A stretch of 64,000 nucleotides of DNA from Flavobacterium denitrificans DSM 15936 (GCF_000425445.1 NZ_AUDL01000014.1:60008-124007), one strand, 5' to 3'. Counted from the first letter of the stretch, positions 15,359 through 24,400 are shown. Made by a program: numbers and translations. The notes: generated by a model from the letters alone, not told the origin.

Positions 15359-15942
15359 TCTAAATAAGCTGAAATAGCCAAAATTGTAAAAATTAAATAT
15401 TGAAGTGACAGCATCCCTAAGCCGCGATAAGCATAAAGAGGCACAACAATTATATCGCCAATAATCCAAAGTGTCCAGTTTTCGATTTTTTTCCTGGCCA
15501 TGTACCACATTCCTGCAAAAAATATTCCTGACGAAATCATATCGACATAATTGTCTGGATTGATTGTATAGTCAAAATATTTATAAATGCCGAAAACTAC
15601 AAAAACGGTCACAATAAATAGTACGATTCCGATTATTTTTTCATTAAAATTTGTACGAGTAATCGGCAAATCATCTTCTGTAGTACTTCCCTTACCCCAA
15701 ACATACCAGCCGTAAATACTCATTATCGAAAAATACCCATTAATAATCATGTCGCCAATGTAGCCCGCAATGTACAGCAAATACACTGAAATTACTGTCG
15801 CAATCAACCCCGTAGGATAAACCCAGATATTTTCTTTTTTAGCAAACCAAACGCTTAATATGCCACAAACAAAAACTAAAAATTCAAGAGCAATATGCCA
15901 TAACGGCGCATTTTTATAACTGTCTAGAAAAAAATCTATCAT
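15319..15942 (-). CDS. PnuC/PnuT family vitamin transporter
   Basis: A 207-aa inner-membrane protein with about seven hydrophobic segments. The W-x-x-W signatures of the PnuC family are visible in WTLWIIGDIIVVPLYAYRGL and YLEWRK; IYGWYVWGKG is also typical. PnuC members facilitate nicotinamide riboside uptake, while PnuT members of Bacteroidota take thiamin. Overlap with a NadR-like kinase supports metabolic trapping by phosphorylation. Proximity of a TPP-riboswitch receptor gene supports thiamin. Sequence alone does not decide between the two. Confidence 0.88.
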   Translation of the reverse strand: MIDFFLDSYKNAPLWHIALEFLVFVCGILSVWFAKKENIWVYPTGLIATVISVYLLYIAGYIGDMIINGYFSIMSIYGWYVWGKGSTTEDDLPITRTNFNEKIIGIVLFIVTVFVVFGIYKYFDYTINPDNYVDMISSGIFFAGMWYMARKKIENWTLWIIGDIIVVPLYAYRGLGMLSLQYLIFTILAISAYLEWRKILDSKKQLS

Positions 15943-15966
15943 TTGGTCAAGCTGTTTTGGGTTGGT

Positions 15967-16695
15967 TTATGATTCAAAAAAATGACTGTCGTTTTCAAAA
16001 GCAGTTCCAATAACTACTAAATCGGCGCCAGCATTATACGCATTTTGAATTCCGTGCAAATCTACAATTCCTCCGCCAACAATTATAGGAATTTCTATAT
16101 TTTGAGCAATTAACTGTATCATTTTCAGAGGTACTGCATTCTTAGCACCACTTCCAGCTTCTAAATACATCAATTTATTTCCTAGCATTTCTCCTGCTTG
16201 TGCAGTTGCCAAAACTAGATCAACGTTTTCACGATTGAGCGGTTTGGTTTTACTAACGCGCGCAACGGCCGTTTCATTGCCACTTTCAATCAAAATATAT
16301 CCTGTTGAAATAACTTCAAGATCCGTTTTTTTAAGAATTGGCGCAGCCTGAACTTGATATTCAATTAAATAATCAGGATTTCGCCCTGATAATAAAGACA
16401 AAAACAAAATGGCATCGGCCTGAGGAGAAATCTGCGAAGGATCACCCGGAAATATGACAACAGGAAGACTCGTTTTTTGTTTTAATTGCCCTATTAAATC
16501 TTCTAAAATATTGTTTTCAACGATACTTCCGCCAACAAAAATATGCGTTGCCGGAGATTGATTTATTTTATCCAATAAACCATCTAATTTTTCAAGAACA
16601 ATTTTATCCGGGTCTAAAAGAATAGCCAGCAATTTTTGGCCTTTATTTTTAGCCTCTAAAATTTGTTGATGAATAGTGCGTAGTTTTTGCTCCAT
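15967..16695 (-). CDS. Geranylgeranylglyceryl phosphate synthase family protein
   Basis: A 242-aa TIM-barrel prenyltransferase of the GGGPS/PcrB family, which joins a polyprenyl diphosphate to sn-glycerol-1-phosphate. Diagnostic segments are LLDPDK, FVGGSIVE, PVVIFPGDPSQISPQADAILFLSLLSGRNPDYLI, ISTGYILI, KLMYLEAGSGA and VGGGIVD. Such enzymes occur in Flavobacteria, though the final lipid is not settled. It is the first gene of a leftward cluster with pnuC 24 bp downstream. Confidence 0.92.
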   Translation of the reverse strand: MEQKLRTIHQQILEAKNKGQKLLAILLDPDKIVLEKLDGLLDKINQSPATHIFVGGSIVENNILEDLIGQLKQKTSLPVVIFPGDPSQISPQADAILFLSLLSGRNPDYLIEYQVQAAPILKKTDLEVISTGYILIESGNETAVARVSKTKPLNRENVDLVLATAQAGEMLGNKLMYLEAGSGAKNAVPLKMIQLIAQNIEIPIIVGGGIVDLHGIQNAYNAGADLVVIGTAFENDSHFFES

Positions 16696-16748
16696 AATGG
16701 CTGTAAAAGTAAAAAGTTTTTAACGTAGAAGAACTATTTTAAACCAAT

Positions 16749-16756
16749 TAAATTTG
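16749..16756 (+). promoter_or_regulatory. Putative -10 element for crp/fnr-type gene
   Basis: TAAATTTG matches TAnnTTTG, 28 bp before the ATG at 16785. No -33 box is evident. Confidence 0.4.
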
Positions 16757-16784
16757 TATATTTCCTATCCACAAGCAAGTAAAA

Positions 16785-17381
16785 ATGATATCTCAGGAAT
16801 TATTAGAAAAATACGGCGCCCTAAAAAAGTCCTTCCAAAAAAACGAACCAGTTTTTGAAGAAGGCAATCTTCCTACACATTACTATCAGATTATTTCGGG
16901 CGAAATTAAAATGAGCAATTATAATGATGATGGTCGTGAATTTATACAAGGAATATTTTATAAAAAGCAGTCTTTTGGCGAACCTCCTTTATTTCTAAAT
17001 CAAAGATATCCGGCCAATGCCATTGCCGTTGAAGAAAGTACAATTCTTGCTTTGAATAAACCAAGCTTTACGAAACTTTTGGAAGAGAATCCAGCTATTA
17101 GCATACAAATAATAGAAAATCTTGCACAACGTTTATATTACAAATCCATAATGTCAGCAGAAATCTCAACTCACGATCCTGAACATCGTGTCTTGAAATT
17201 AATCGATTACGGAATACTTTACTTCAATTTTCCAAAGGACAATAATGGTTATCTCATTCATTTAACGAGACAGCAAATTGGCGATTTGACCGGATTGCGT
17301 GTTGAAACTGTTATCAGAGCAATAAAAAATTTAGAAAAAAAAGGCGAATTGAAGATTATAAAGCGAAAAGTATATAGATAA
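16785..17381 (+). CDS. Crp/Fnr family transcriptional regulator (cysteine-free)
   Basis: A 198-aa regulator with an N-terminal cyclic-nucleotide-binding-type barrel (EGNLPTHYYQIISGEIKM, FGEPPLF) and a C-terminal winged helix (LTRQQIGDLTGLRVETVIRAIKNLEKKG). The recognition helix has E-T-V-I-R, the Glu and Arg that read TGA half-sites in Crp/Fnr. The protein contains no cysteine, so it cannot carry an Fnr-type Fe-S cluster; a haem- or ligand-based sensor is possible. The neighbouring operon has a TTTTATGA-N6-TCATAAAA operator and encodes a truncated haemoglobin, its probable target. Confidence 0.93.
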   Translation: MISQELLEKYGALKKSFQKNEPVFEEGNLPTHYYQIISGEIKMSNYNDDGREFIQGIFYKKQSFGEPPLFLNQRYPANAIAVEESTILALNKPSFTKLLEENPAISIQIIENLAQRLYYKSIMSAEISTHDPEHRVLKLIDYGILYFNFPKDNNGYLIHLTRQQIGDLTGLRVETVIRAIKNLEKKGELKIIKRKVYR

Positions 17382-17393
17382 AAAAAGTTCTCG

Positions 17394-17415
17394 TTTTATG
17401 ATTTAAGTCATAAAA
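17394..17415 (+). promoter_or_regulatory. Crp/Fnr-type operator TTTTATGA-N6-TCATAAAA
   Basis: A 22-bp palindrome with perfect 8-bp arms and only one mismatched pair in total. It lies 12 bp after the Crp/Fnr gene and about 42-45 bp upstream of the start of transcription predicted from the TAACTTTG -10 box, the class II activator position. Confidence 0.8.
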
Positions 17416-17434
17416 TGTAGTGGTATTGTGCATG

Positions 17435-17442
17435 TAACTTTG
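17435..17442 (+). promoter_or_regulatory. -10 element TAACTTTG of the membrane protein/haemoglobin operon
   Basis: Exact TAnnTTTG match 22 bp before the ATG at 17465. No TTG -33 box is found at the usual spacing, where the Crp/Fnr operator lies, which fits activator-dependent transcription. Confidence 0.65.
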
Positions 17443-17464
17443 TTGATATAAAAAACACTATATC

Positions 17465-17752
17465 ATGACACTATATCAATCAACATTCGACATTTTTAAT
17501 AGAAATTACATGGGTTCTGCTGCAATGGCAGTAATTGGCCAAAGCTGTTTAGGCGGCGCTGCTGCCATGTATGTTTTAGCAAACGGAACTTCAATTCCTC
17601 AAATGATTCAACTAGGAATTATTGTTTTAGCTTGTGTATTTGCAAACACTTCAATATTGGCACAAATGAAGCATAAAACAGTTTTTAACTTTATTATTTT
17701 AAGTGGAGTATTAAGTGTATTCTTTATACTTTTGAATAGTTTTATTCTATGA
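17465..17752 (+). CDS. Small three-helix membrane protein, unrecognised
   Basis: A 95-aa protein with three hydrophobic segments (about 18-38, 48-66, 74-94) joined by short loops; no recognised family. One cysteine pair is split between helices (GQSCLGG, VLACVF). The stop overlaps the start of the truncated haemoglobin by 4 bp (ATGA), so the two are translationally coupled. Under the same Crp/Fnr operator it is likely induced by low oxygen or nitric oxide, and could be a partner or reductase anchor, but this is inference. Confidence 0.75.
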   Translation: MTLYQSTFDIFNRNYMGSAAMAVIGQSCLGGAAAMYVLANGTSIPQMIQLGIIVLACVFANTSILAQMKHKTVFNFIILSGVLSVFFILLNSFIL

Positions 17753-18147
17753 AAAAACAAATAGAAAATAGAGCTGATGTTTCTTTTTTAGTGCATCAAT
17801 TTTATACTAAAATAAGAGCCGACAAAGAAATCGGCTTTTATTTTAATGAGATGATTTCTGATTGGGATGCGCATCTCGAAAAACTGACGGATTTTTGGGA
17901 AACAAACCTATTTGGTGTGCGCAAATACAAAGGAAATCCGCATGCTGTGCACAATGAAGTTGATGCTCATTTTGGTGAAAAAATCACAACAAACGAATTT
18001 GGTATTTGGCTGAATCATTGGTTTCAAACCATTGACGAATATTTTGAAGGCGAAAATGCTGAAACACTAAAACGTCGAGCCAGAAAAATGAGTACTTTTT
18101 TGTATGTGAGCATGTTTCAGCACAGACAAAAGGAAAGTGAAATTTAA
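17749..18147 (+). CDS. Group III truncated haemoglobin
   Basis: A 132-aa globin of the truncated haemoglobin group III type. FLVHQFYTKIRADKEIGFYFNEMI forms helices A-B, FWETNLFGVRKYKGNPHAVH ends with the probable proximal His68 (G-N-P-x-x-x-H), and FGIWLNHWFQTIDEYF forms the G/H core with the conserved Trp. Group III globins are linked to nitric oxide or oxygen chemistry. Coupled to the upstream membrane protein and probably controlled by the adjacent Crp/Fnr regulator. Confidence 0.9.
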   Translation: MKKQIENRADVSFLVHQFYTKIRADKEIGFYFNEMISDWDAHLEKLTDFWETNLFGVRKYKGNPHAVHNEVDAHFGEKITTNEFGIWLNHWFQTIDEYFEGENAETLKRRARKMSTFLYVSMFQHRQKESEI

Positions 18148-18182
18148 AACTGAAAACTGCCACTGAGACTGTCAACTAAAAA

Positions 18183-18833
18183 CTACTTCTCAAAAGCATA
18201 AACCAAGGTAAACTTCCCTTCAAAATTATCTGATTTTACTTCTTGATAGTACACATTAAAATCTTTTACCAAATCATCAAAGTGAAGACTTGCATGAGTT
18301 TGTTCTTTTTCTAAAGAAAAATTCTCAACCTGAATATGATCTTTAAAACTGATTCCTTTTTCATTTCTGATTTTAAAGATGGCTTCTTTGGCACCCCAGA
18401 TAACGGTAAGTTTTTTAATGTATTCTTCTGTAAATTCCGGTTTTAAATAACTGCATTCAAAATCGGTAAATTTATCAGCAATTCGCTGAATTTTTTCGCG
18501 TTGCAATTCCATATCAATTCCAACAGTTTCGTGGCTGATAATAATTGCCGCAAAATGGTAGGAATGTGTTATTGAAATGTAATTATGGCAATCAAAATAA
18601 GGTTTCCCGAATTCGTCGTAATGCAAATCTTTATCTGTAAAACCCATTTCCTGAATCAACATGCGAACACTCAAAAAAGCACGCTGATGCAGTTGCGATT
18701 TCATTCCGTCCAGTCTTTTTTGTGTCTTTTCTTTCAACACAACTTTGCTCAATAACTCCTCAAAAGATTCTGTTATTTCCCAAATTAAGATTTTAGTTGT
18801 CTCGTTAAACTGAATAGTCTGAAATAAAGGCAT
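18183..18833 (-). CDS. 4'-phosphopantetheinyl transferase superfamily protein
   Basis: Transfers phosphopantetheine from CoA to carrier proteins. The 216-aa Sfp-like protein has the magnesium-binding GIDMELQREK (residues ~115-124) and the catalytic WGAKEAIFKI, plus YDEFGKPYF and ISITHSYHFAA upstream, typical of the family. It could serve polyketide/flexirubin-type or fatty-acid carriers; no biosynthetic cluster is beside it. It follows the globin gene convergently, with a low-complexity ACTGAAAACTG-type repeat in the 35-bp gap. Confidence 0.92.
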   Translation of the reverse strand: MPLFQTIQFNETTKILIWEITESFEELLSKVVLKEKTQKRLDGMKSQLHQRAFLSVRMLIQEMGFTDKDLHYDEFGKPYFDCHNYISITHSYHFAAIIISHETVGIDMELQREKIQRIADKFTDFECSYLKPEFTEEYIKKLTVIWGAKEAIFKIRNEKGISFKDHIQVENFSLEKEQTHASLHFDDLVKDFNVYYQEVKSDNFEGKFTLVYAFEK

Positions 18834-19134
18834 TTTTTAATGATGAATTATGAGTTGTGAATTATGAGTTTTAAAACCATATAAGTCATTTAAGAAAATA
18901 TAACTGCTGGCTAAAAAAATGTATTAGTAAATATAAGCAATTAGTAGCAAAAGTAATAGTTAAGAAACCTTTTTAAATGAACTTATATCACTTATATGGT
19001 TCAAAAACAATTCTGAAACTAACATTCTAGAGATTAAGAAATTAAAGATTTCACAAATCTGACAGAAATTAGTAAAATTCAAAAGCTATTCCTTAAATTT
19101 GCAAAAAATTTACAATTATACAAATATAATATAA
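18834..19134. repeat. Non-coding stretch with inverted AACCATATAAGT repeat
   Basis: No gene found in 301 bp. AACCATATAAGTCATTTAAG (18875-18894) is inverted, with two mismatches, at 18982-19001. Next to the left arm is a direct repeat GAATTATGAGTT (twice within 18845-18870). A TAAATTTG -10-like element (19094-19101) precedes ahcY by 33 bp. The whole looks like a decayed non-autonomous repeat element plus the ahcY promoter. Confidence 0.6.
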
Positions 19135-20451
19135 ATGAGTACATCGACTACGCCATATGTGGCTTTCAAAGTAAAAGACATTTCTCTAGCGGCTTGGGGA
19201 AGAAAAGAAATTGAACTAGCTGAAGCTGAAATGCCAGGTTTAATGGCACTTCGCGCTGAATATAAAGACGAACAACCTCTTAAAGGCGCTCGTATCGCTG
19301 GATGTTTGCACATGACGATTCAAACTGCTGTTTTGATCGAAACTTTAATTGCTCTTGGTGCTGAGGTTACTTGGTCTTCTTGTAACATTTTCTCAACTCA
19401 GGATCAAGCTGCTGCCGCAATTGCTGCTGCTGGAATCTCAGTTTATGCTTGGAAAGGTCTTGACGAAGAATCATTTGACTGGTGTATTGAGCAAACTTTA
19501 TTTTTTGGAGAAGACAGAAAACCATTGAACATGATTCTTGATGACGGTGGAGATTTGACTAACATGGTTATTGATCGTTATCCAGAATTAGTTCCTGGAA
19601 TTAAAGGTCTTTCTGAAGAAACTACAACTGGTGTGCACAGACTTTACGAAAGAGTAAAAGCTGGAACTTTACCAATGCCTGCAATCAACATCAACGATTC
19701 TGTTACTAAATCTAAATTTGATAACAAATACGGATGTAAAGAATCTGCTGTAGATGCTGTACGTCGTGCAACTGACTTAATGTTGGCTGGAAAAAGAGTT
19801 GTTGTTTGTGGATACGGTGACGTTGGAAAAGGAACTGCTGCTTCTTTCAGAGGTGCTGGTTCTATTGTAACGGTTACTGAAATCGATCCAATTTGTGCTT
19901 TACAAGCTGCAATGGACGGTTATGAAGTTAAAAAATTAAACACTGTAATTGCTAATGCTGACATCATCATTACTACTACAGGAAATAAAGATATCGTTCT
20001 TGGAGAGCACTTCGAACAAATGAAAGACAAAACTGTTGTTTGTAACATTGGTCACTTCGATAACGAAATTGATATGGCTTGGTTAAACAAAAACCACGGT
20101 GCTTCTAAAATCGAAATCAAACCTCAGGTTGACAAATACAACATCAACGGAAAAGATATTATCATCTTGGCTGAAGGTCGTTTAGTAAACCTTGGTTGTG
20201 CTACAGGTCACCCAAGTTTTGTAATGAGTAACTCATTTACAAACCAAACTTTGGCTCAAATCGAATTATGGAACAACAGCGCAGCTTACAAAAACGAAGT
20301 TTACATGTTACCAAAACATTTAGACGAAAAAGTGGCTGCTTTGCACTTAGCTAAATTAGGCGTTGAGCTTGAAGTTTTAAGAGAAGATCAAGCTGCTTAC
20401 ATTGGTGTTGAAGTTCAAGGTCCATTCAAACCAGAATACTACAGATATTAA
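19135..20451 (+). CDS. ahcY: Adenosylhomocysteinase
   Basis: Hydrolyses S-adenosylhomocysteine to adenosine and homocysteine, keeping methylation running. The 438-aa protein has [13 protein letters not shown], the catalytic [18 protein letters not shown], and the NAD-binding [17 protein letters not shown]. It ends in the expected KPEYYRY, which contributes to the neighbouring subunit's active site. Base composition and codon use are richer in G/C-ending codons than its neighbours, suggesting high expression. Followed by a strong terminator. Confidence 0.98.
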   Translation: MSTSTTPYVAFKVKDISLAAWGRKEIELAEAEMPGLMALRAEYKDEQPLKGARIAGCLHMTIQTAVLIETLIALGAEVTWSSCNIFSTQDQAAAAIAAAGISVYAWKGLDEESFDWCIEQTLFFGEDRKPLNMILDDGGDLTNMVIDRYPELVPGIKGLSEETTTGVHRLYERVKAGTLPMPAININDSVTKSKFDNKYGCKESAVDAVRRATDLMLAGKRVVVCGYGDVGKGTAASFRGAGSIVTVTEIDPICALQAAMDGYEVKKLNTVIANADIIITTTGNKDIVLGEHFEQMKDKTVVCNIGHFDNEIDMAWLNKNHGASKIEIKPQVDKYNINGKDIIILAEGRLVNLGCATGHPSFVMSNSFTNQTLAQIELWNNSAAYKNEVYMLPKHLDEKVAALHLAKLGVELEVLREDQAAYIGVEVQGPFKPEYYRY

Positions 20452-20476
20452 TCTATTTAAGATTTATACATATTCA

Positions 20477-20511
20477 AACCCGATAGGTTAAAACTATCGG
20501 GTTTTGTTTTT
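20477..20511 (+). terminator. Terminator after ahcY
   Basis: AACCCGATAG and CTATCGGGTT form a perfect 10-bp stem with a 7-nt loop, followed by a T-rich tail. Confidence 0.92.
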
Positions 20512-20603
20512 AGTACATTTTCCTAGACAAATCACTTGTCAATATCTCACGGAAAACATTTCTAACAAAAAATTGCAGATTTACAAATATCTATTTACTT
20601 TTA

Positions 20604-20620
20604 AGTCTTAAAATAAGACT
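20604..20620. promoter_or_regulatory. Short palindrome upstream of patatin gene
   Basis: AGTCTTA-AAA-TAAGACT, 31 bp before the TTG start at 20651. Could be an operator or leader hairpin; no further support. Confidence 0.3.
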
Positions 20621-20650
20621 CTATTTATCAAATACTTAAAAGGTAAACAC

Positions 20651-22969
20651 TTGAAAAAATCAACTTATTTAATCGTCTTCTTATTTTTACTAAGTCTCCC
20701 ACAAATCATTTTTTCTCAAGAAAAAAAACCTAAAGTCGTATTAGTCTTAAGCGGTGGCGGAGCAAAAGGAATTGCACATATTCCTCTTTTGCAAAAGCTG
20801 GATTCTCTTCATATTGTACCCGATCTTATTGTAGGAAACAGTATGGGAAGCATCATTGGCGGTTTGTACGCCATGGGATATTCCGGAGATAGCATCGAAA
20901 AAATCACTAAAACAATCTCTTGGGAAAAAATTCTTGGTGGAGGTCAATCATTGCGATCTGTAAGTGCCGAAGAAAAACGAGAGTTTCAAAGATATGTAGT
21001 GGGAATTGGTGTTAAAGATGGGAAACTTAATAATATTGGTTCTCTTTTAAACGATCAGAATCTAAGAGAATACCTTTCAGAATTAACCTTTCCTGTATAT
21101 AATGTTAGAGATTTTGATAGCCTCCCAATACCTTTCAGAGCTATGGCTACGGACTTGGTCGAAGGAAAAGAAGTCATTTTAAGCAAAGGCAGTTTAGCTT
21201 ATGCTATGCGCTCCAGTATGTCATTGCCTGCGATTTTCAAGCCAATGCCCTACGAAAAATCAGTATTAGTAGATGGAGGAGTGTTAAACAATTTTCCAAC
21301 TGATGTTGCCCAACAAATGGGAGCTGACATTATTATAGGAAGCGACGTTGGTGGCGGATTGGAACCCATAGACAAACTCAACAATGTGATGACAATATTG
21401 ATGCAAACCAGTATGTTTCCTAGCAATATCAAAAATCCGGCAAATCGTGATCGTTGCACAATATTGGTTGACCATTTACCCAACTTGCGTTTCTCAACTG
21501 CCGATTTTGCTGACAGCAATGAAATATACAAAGACGGCAAAATCGCAACAAATCAAAATCTTCCAGCTTTAATTGCTTTGTCCGAAAAACTAAAGGGATT
21601 TTCGCAACGAACTCATGCGTTGCCTGATATGCCAAAAGAGTTCGTGCTAGACACCATCGTTTATAAAAAAATAAGCCCTGAGAATATGCCTTTGGTGGTG
21701 GGTAGAGCAAATCTCAAAACCCATGTGAAATACACAACCAAAGATTTAATAGCAGGAATTAATAGGGCTATGGGAACTAATCTTTTTGATGAGATTACAT
21801 ACAGCTATTTTGTCAAAGACGGAAACAAGCTCGGAATTACTTTATTTGGATTTGAACGCGCCAAAAATCAACTTAACACATCAATCCATTACGATACTTA
21901 TAGAGGTGTCGGGATTATTTTTAATTATACCGGAAGAAATATTCTTGCAGACGCTTCCCGACTATTAGTAACGGTTGATATTGCAGAACAGCCAAAAGCC
22001 AGAATCAATTATCAAAAGAATTTTGGCGGACATAGAGAATGGTGGTGGGCAACGGAAGCTTATGGAGCTTTTTTAAGACAAGAAATTTACATAGATGGCA
22101 AAGCCTCAGATAACATACTCTATAATGCTTTTGAATTCAATAATGAGATCAACCGAAATATAAATTCCCTAAAAAATTATTTTGGTTTCGGCTTGAACTA
22201 TCATTACACCAATTTAAAGCCAAAATACGATCGGGAATACAATCCAAATTCCATCTCCATAAACAGCTACAACTTTAATAACATCGAATTCAACATGCAT
22301 TATTCTTATAATGATATGGATAAAGTTTTCTTTGCAACAAACGGAACAATTATAAAATCAAATGTAGCAAGATCATTTCTTTCTAAAGTTAACGCCTCCT
22401 TTTCTGACCCCGATTTAACAACCATTTCAGGCACAACAAATGGTTATACAAAATTTGGTTTTACTTATGAAAGAAGAGCGCTTTTAAAAAAGAAAATTAC
22501 TGGAATCATTGGGTTTGATTCTTATTTTATTTTTCAAGACAAAGTTAAAGAAGATCAAATTGAATTTTCAGGATTCGGATACGCTTCAAAATATTTCCTG
22601 GGCGGAATTATTCCAAGCTCAGGCAGTAATCGTTTTTCATTTGCAGGTCTGCATGAAGATGAACTCAATGTTACTCAATATATGGGACTTAAACTCGCAT
22701 CTCAAATAAATCTCACCGGAAAAATTTATCTGACGCCTCATTTTAATATTGCAACCGTGGGCTTTGATACTTTTGACGAATACATAAACCACGCATTCAA
22801 TCCAAAAGGAAATTGGGATGATAATTTTGATACTAGTTTAGTACTGTCAGGTGGCGCCGCAATTTCCTATCAGTCTATTTTAGGCCCAATTCATTTTGAC
22901 ACATCGTGGATCAATAATATTGACAAAGTAAGATTATTTTTCAGCGTTGGATTGTCGCTAAATCCATAG
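20651..22969 (+). CDS. Patatin-like phospholipase with outer-membrane barrel (PlpD/type V-like)
   Basis: A 772-aa protein starting at TTG (MKKSTYL) with a signal peptide to FSQ. Residues ~27-300 are a patatin domain: oxyanion GGGAKG (35-40), nucleophile elbow GNSMG (Ser64) and the DGG motif (Asp208). A POTRA-like segment follows (~330-390) and then a BamA/Omp85-type beta-barrel ending in FFSVGLSLNP. This architecture places the lipase domain at or across the outer membrane, as in PlpD-type autotransporters. Substrate is presumably a phospholipid. Monocistronic. Confidence 0.9.
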   Translation: MKKSTYLIVFLFLLSLPQIIFSQEKKPKVVLVLSGGGAKGIAHIPLLQKLDSLHIVPDLIVGNSMGSIIGGLYAMGYSGDSIEKITKTISWEKILGGGQSLRSVSAEEKREFQRYVVGIGVKDGKLNNIGSLLNDQNLREYLSELTFPVYNVRDFDSLPIPFRAMATDLVEGKEVILSKGSLAYAMRSSMSLPAIFKPMPYEKSVLVDGGVLNNFPTDVAQQMGADIIIGSDVGGGLEPIDKLNNVMTILMQTSMFPSNIKNPANRDRCTILVDHLPNLRFSTADFADSNEIYKDGKIATNQNLPALIALSEKLKGFSQRTHALPDMPKEFVLDTIVYKKISPENMPLVVGRANLKTHVKYTTKDLIAGINRAMGTNLFDEITYSYFVKDGNKLGITLFGFERAKNQLNTSIHYDTYRGVGIIFNYTGRNILADASRLLVTVDIAEQPKARINYQKNFGGHREWWWATEAYGAFLRQEIYIDGKASDNILYNAFEFNNEINRNINSLKNYFGFGLNYHYTNLKPKYDREYNPNSISINSYNFNNIEFNMHYSYNDMDKVFFATNGTIIKSNVARSFLSKVNASFSDPDLTTISGTTNGYTKFGFTYERRALLKKKITGIIGFDSYFIFQDKVKEDQIEFSGFGYASKYFLGGIIPSSGSNRFSFAGLHEDELNVTQYMGLKLASQINLTGKIYLTPHFNIATVGFDTFDEYINHAFNPKGNWDDNFDTSLVLSGGAAISYQSILGPIHFDTSWINNIDKVRLFFSVGLSLNP

Positions 22970-23074
22970 AAGAAACTAAAGTAGGTTTTATACATGTCTA
23001 TTTTATTTAATCTAATAAAAAAGTCTTTTAGGGCTTTGTAAAATAACGGTATATTTGAGAACCAAAACTAAATT

Positions 23075-23542
23075 ATGAGAAACCTGCTTATTGCTATTAT
23101 AATTATTTTATTGCCCCTTTTCGTAAAGTCCCAAAACTTTAATTATCAACAATATACAATGCGACCTAACCCCCTTACGGGCACTGTAGACCGACCAAAA
23201 CTTCCGGAATTAGAAACCGTAAAACCTATTTCTTTAAACAGCATAGAAAAATTACAAGCCAAACTAACAAGAGAAGAGCAAAAACTAGTAAAACTGGCAA
23301 GAAAAACCTGGGATCAGGAAGAGGAATTAAAAAAAGAACAAGAACAATTAAAAAATCTTGAGAATGATTCACAAAATAGCAATGATCCCGAACATCAAAA
23401 AAAGATTAAAGCACTAAAAAAACAAATAGCTAATTCCCAATATAAAGTCGATCAAGCAAAAGCTGAAGTAGCACTAGCATCAAAAAAAGTAGAAGATCTG
23501 GAAAAAGCTATAGAAGACTATAAATTTACTAGACACGATTAG
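23075..23542 (+). CDS. Secreted coiled-coil protein, unrecognised
   Basis: A 155-aa protein with a signal peptide (cleaved near VKSQ) and no lipobox. After a short Pro-rich segment, residues ~55-150 are rich in K/E/Q/L with heptad spacing, predicting a long coiled coil in two halves separated by NDSQNSNDPEH. No known family recognised. Likely periplasmic. No operon partner is evident: the preceding patatin gene ends 105 bp upstream and the SMR gene starts 55 bp downstream. Confidence 0.7.
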   Translation: MRNLLIAIIIILLPLFVKSQNFNYQQYTMRPNPLTGTVDRPKLPELETVKPISLNSIEKLQAKLTREEQKLVKLARKTWDQEEELKKEQEQLKNLENDSQNSNDPEHQKKIKALKKQIANSQYKVDQAKAEVALASKKVEDLEKAIEDYKFTRHD

Positions 23543-23597
23543 CATCTTTTTACATCTTTATTCAAAGCTTTGGTTAACTTTGTAAAAAATCAAAATC

Positions 23598-23930
23598 ATG
23601 AAGAACTTTTTATTTTTATTCGTTGCCATAATTTTCGAAATCATAGCAACATCGGCATTAAAAAAATCTTCAGAATTCACTAAATTAATTCCAAGCATCA
23701 TCACAGTTATTGGATATTGTGGCGCATTTTACTGTTTAAGTTTTGCCATAAAAACTATTCCTGTTGGATTTGCTTATGCCATCTGGTCTGGAGTTGGCAT
23801 TATTTTAATAACTGCAATTGGCGCTATTTTTTTCAAAGAAATACCAGATTTGCCAGCTATAATTGGCTTGGCTTTAATTGTAATTGGCGTGATTATAATT
23901 AATGTTTTTTCTAAAACTGTGGCACATTAA
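23598..23930 (+). CDS. SMR family multidrug efflux transporter (EmrE/Sug type)
   Basis: A 110-aa four-helix inner-membrane protein. The membrane-embedded Glu in helix 1 is at IIFEIIATSALKKS, the hallmark of small multidrug resistance proton antiporters. Helix 3 carries FAYAIWSGVGIILI and helix 4 ends in GLALIVIGVIIINVFS. Works as a dimer exporting cationic compounds. The GNAT gene follows after 8 bp, so they are probably one transcript. Confidence 0.93.
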   Translation: MKNFLFLFVAIIFEIIATSALKKSSEFTKLIPSIITVIGYCGAFYCLSFAIKTIPVGFAYAIWSGVGIILITAIGAIFFKEIPDLPAIIGLALIVIGVIIINVFSKTVAH

Positions 23931-23938
23931 TTTTTAAA

Positions 23939-24400
23939 ATGAATTTCAGAAAAGCTACAATTTCAGATCTTGCCGAAATGAAGGAATTGTTTGTCCAAAC
24001 TATTAGGTCTGTCTGCAAAAACGATTACAATCCTGATCAAATTGATGTTTGGATTTTTGGCGCAGAAAACACCCAGCGCTGGATTGATGTTATCGAAAAC
24101 CAACTTGTTTTGCTCGCCATAATTCAAGAAAAAATTGTGGGTTTCGGAACTTTAAAAGACAATAATTATATTGATTTCTTCTTCATTCATAAAGATTTCC
24201 AAAGACAAGGAATTGCTAATAAAATCTTTACCAAATTAGAACTTGAAGCTAAAAAACATCATTCAAAAATTATAACTTCTGACGTAAGCATAACCGCAAA
24301 ACCATTTTTTGAAAAGAAAGGATTTGTTGTAAAAACGGAACAAAAAAACATGATAAAAGGCGTCGAAATAATTAATTATAAGATGGAAAAAGAATTATAA
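23939..24400 (+). CDS. GNAT family N-acetyltransferase
   Basis: A 153-aa acetyltransferase. The acetyl-CoA binding motif A is FFIHKDFQRQGIANKIF (R/Q-x-x-G-x-G/A form); FRKATISDLAEMKELF is the usual first beta-alpha unit and FFEKKGFVV the C-terminal motif. Substrate unknown. Co-transcribed with the SMR efflux gene. Followed by a perfect 32-bp inverted repeat. Confidence 0.9.
   Translation: MNFRKATISDLAEMKELFVQTIRSVCKNDYNPDQIDVWIFGAENTQRWIDVIENQLVLLAIIQEKIVGFGTLKDNNYIDFFFIHKDFQRQGIANKIFTKLELEAKKHHSKIITSDVSITAKPFFEKKGFVVKTEQKNMIKGVEIINYKMEKEL

Noticed and set aside
15359..15508. Upstream extension of the kinase/DUF4301 frame
   Set aside because: It lies wholly inside the pnuC gene and is not kinase-like; MEKNLRQQ just before the P-loop domain is the better start.
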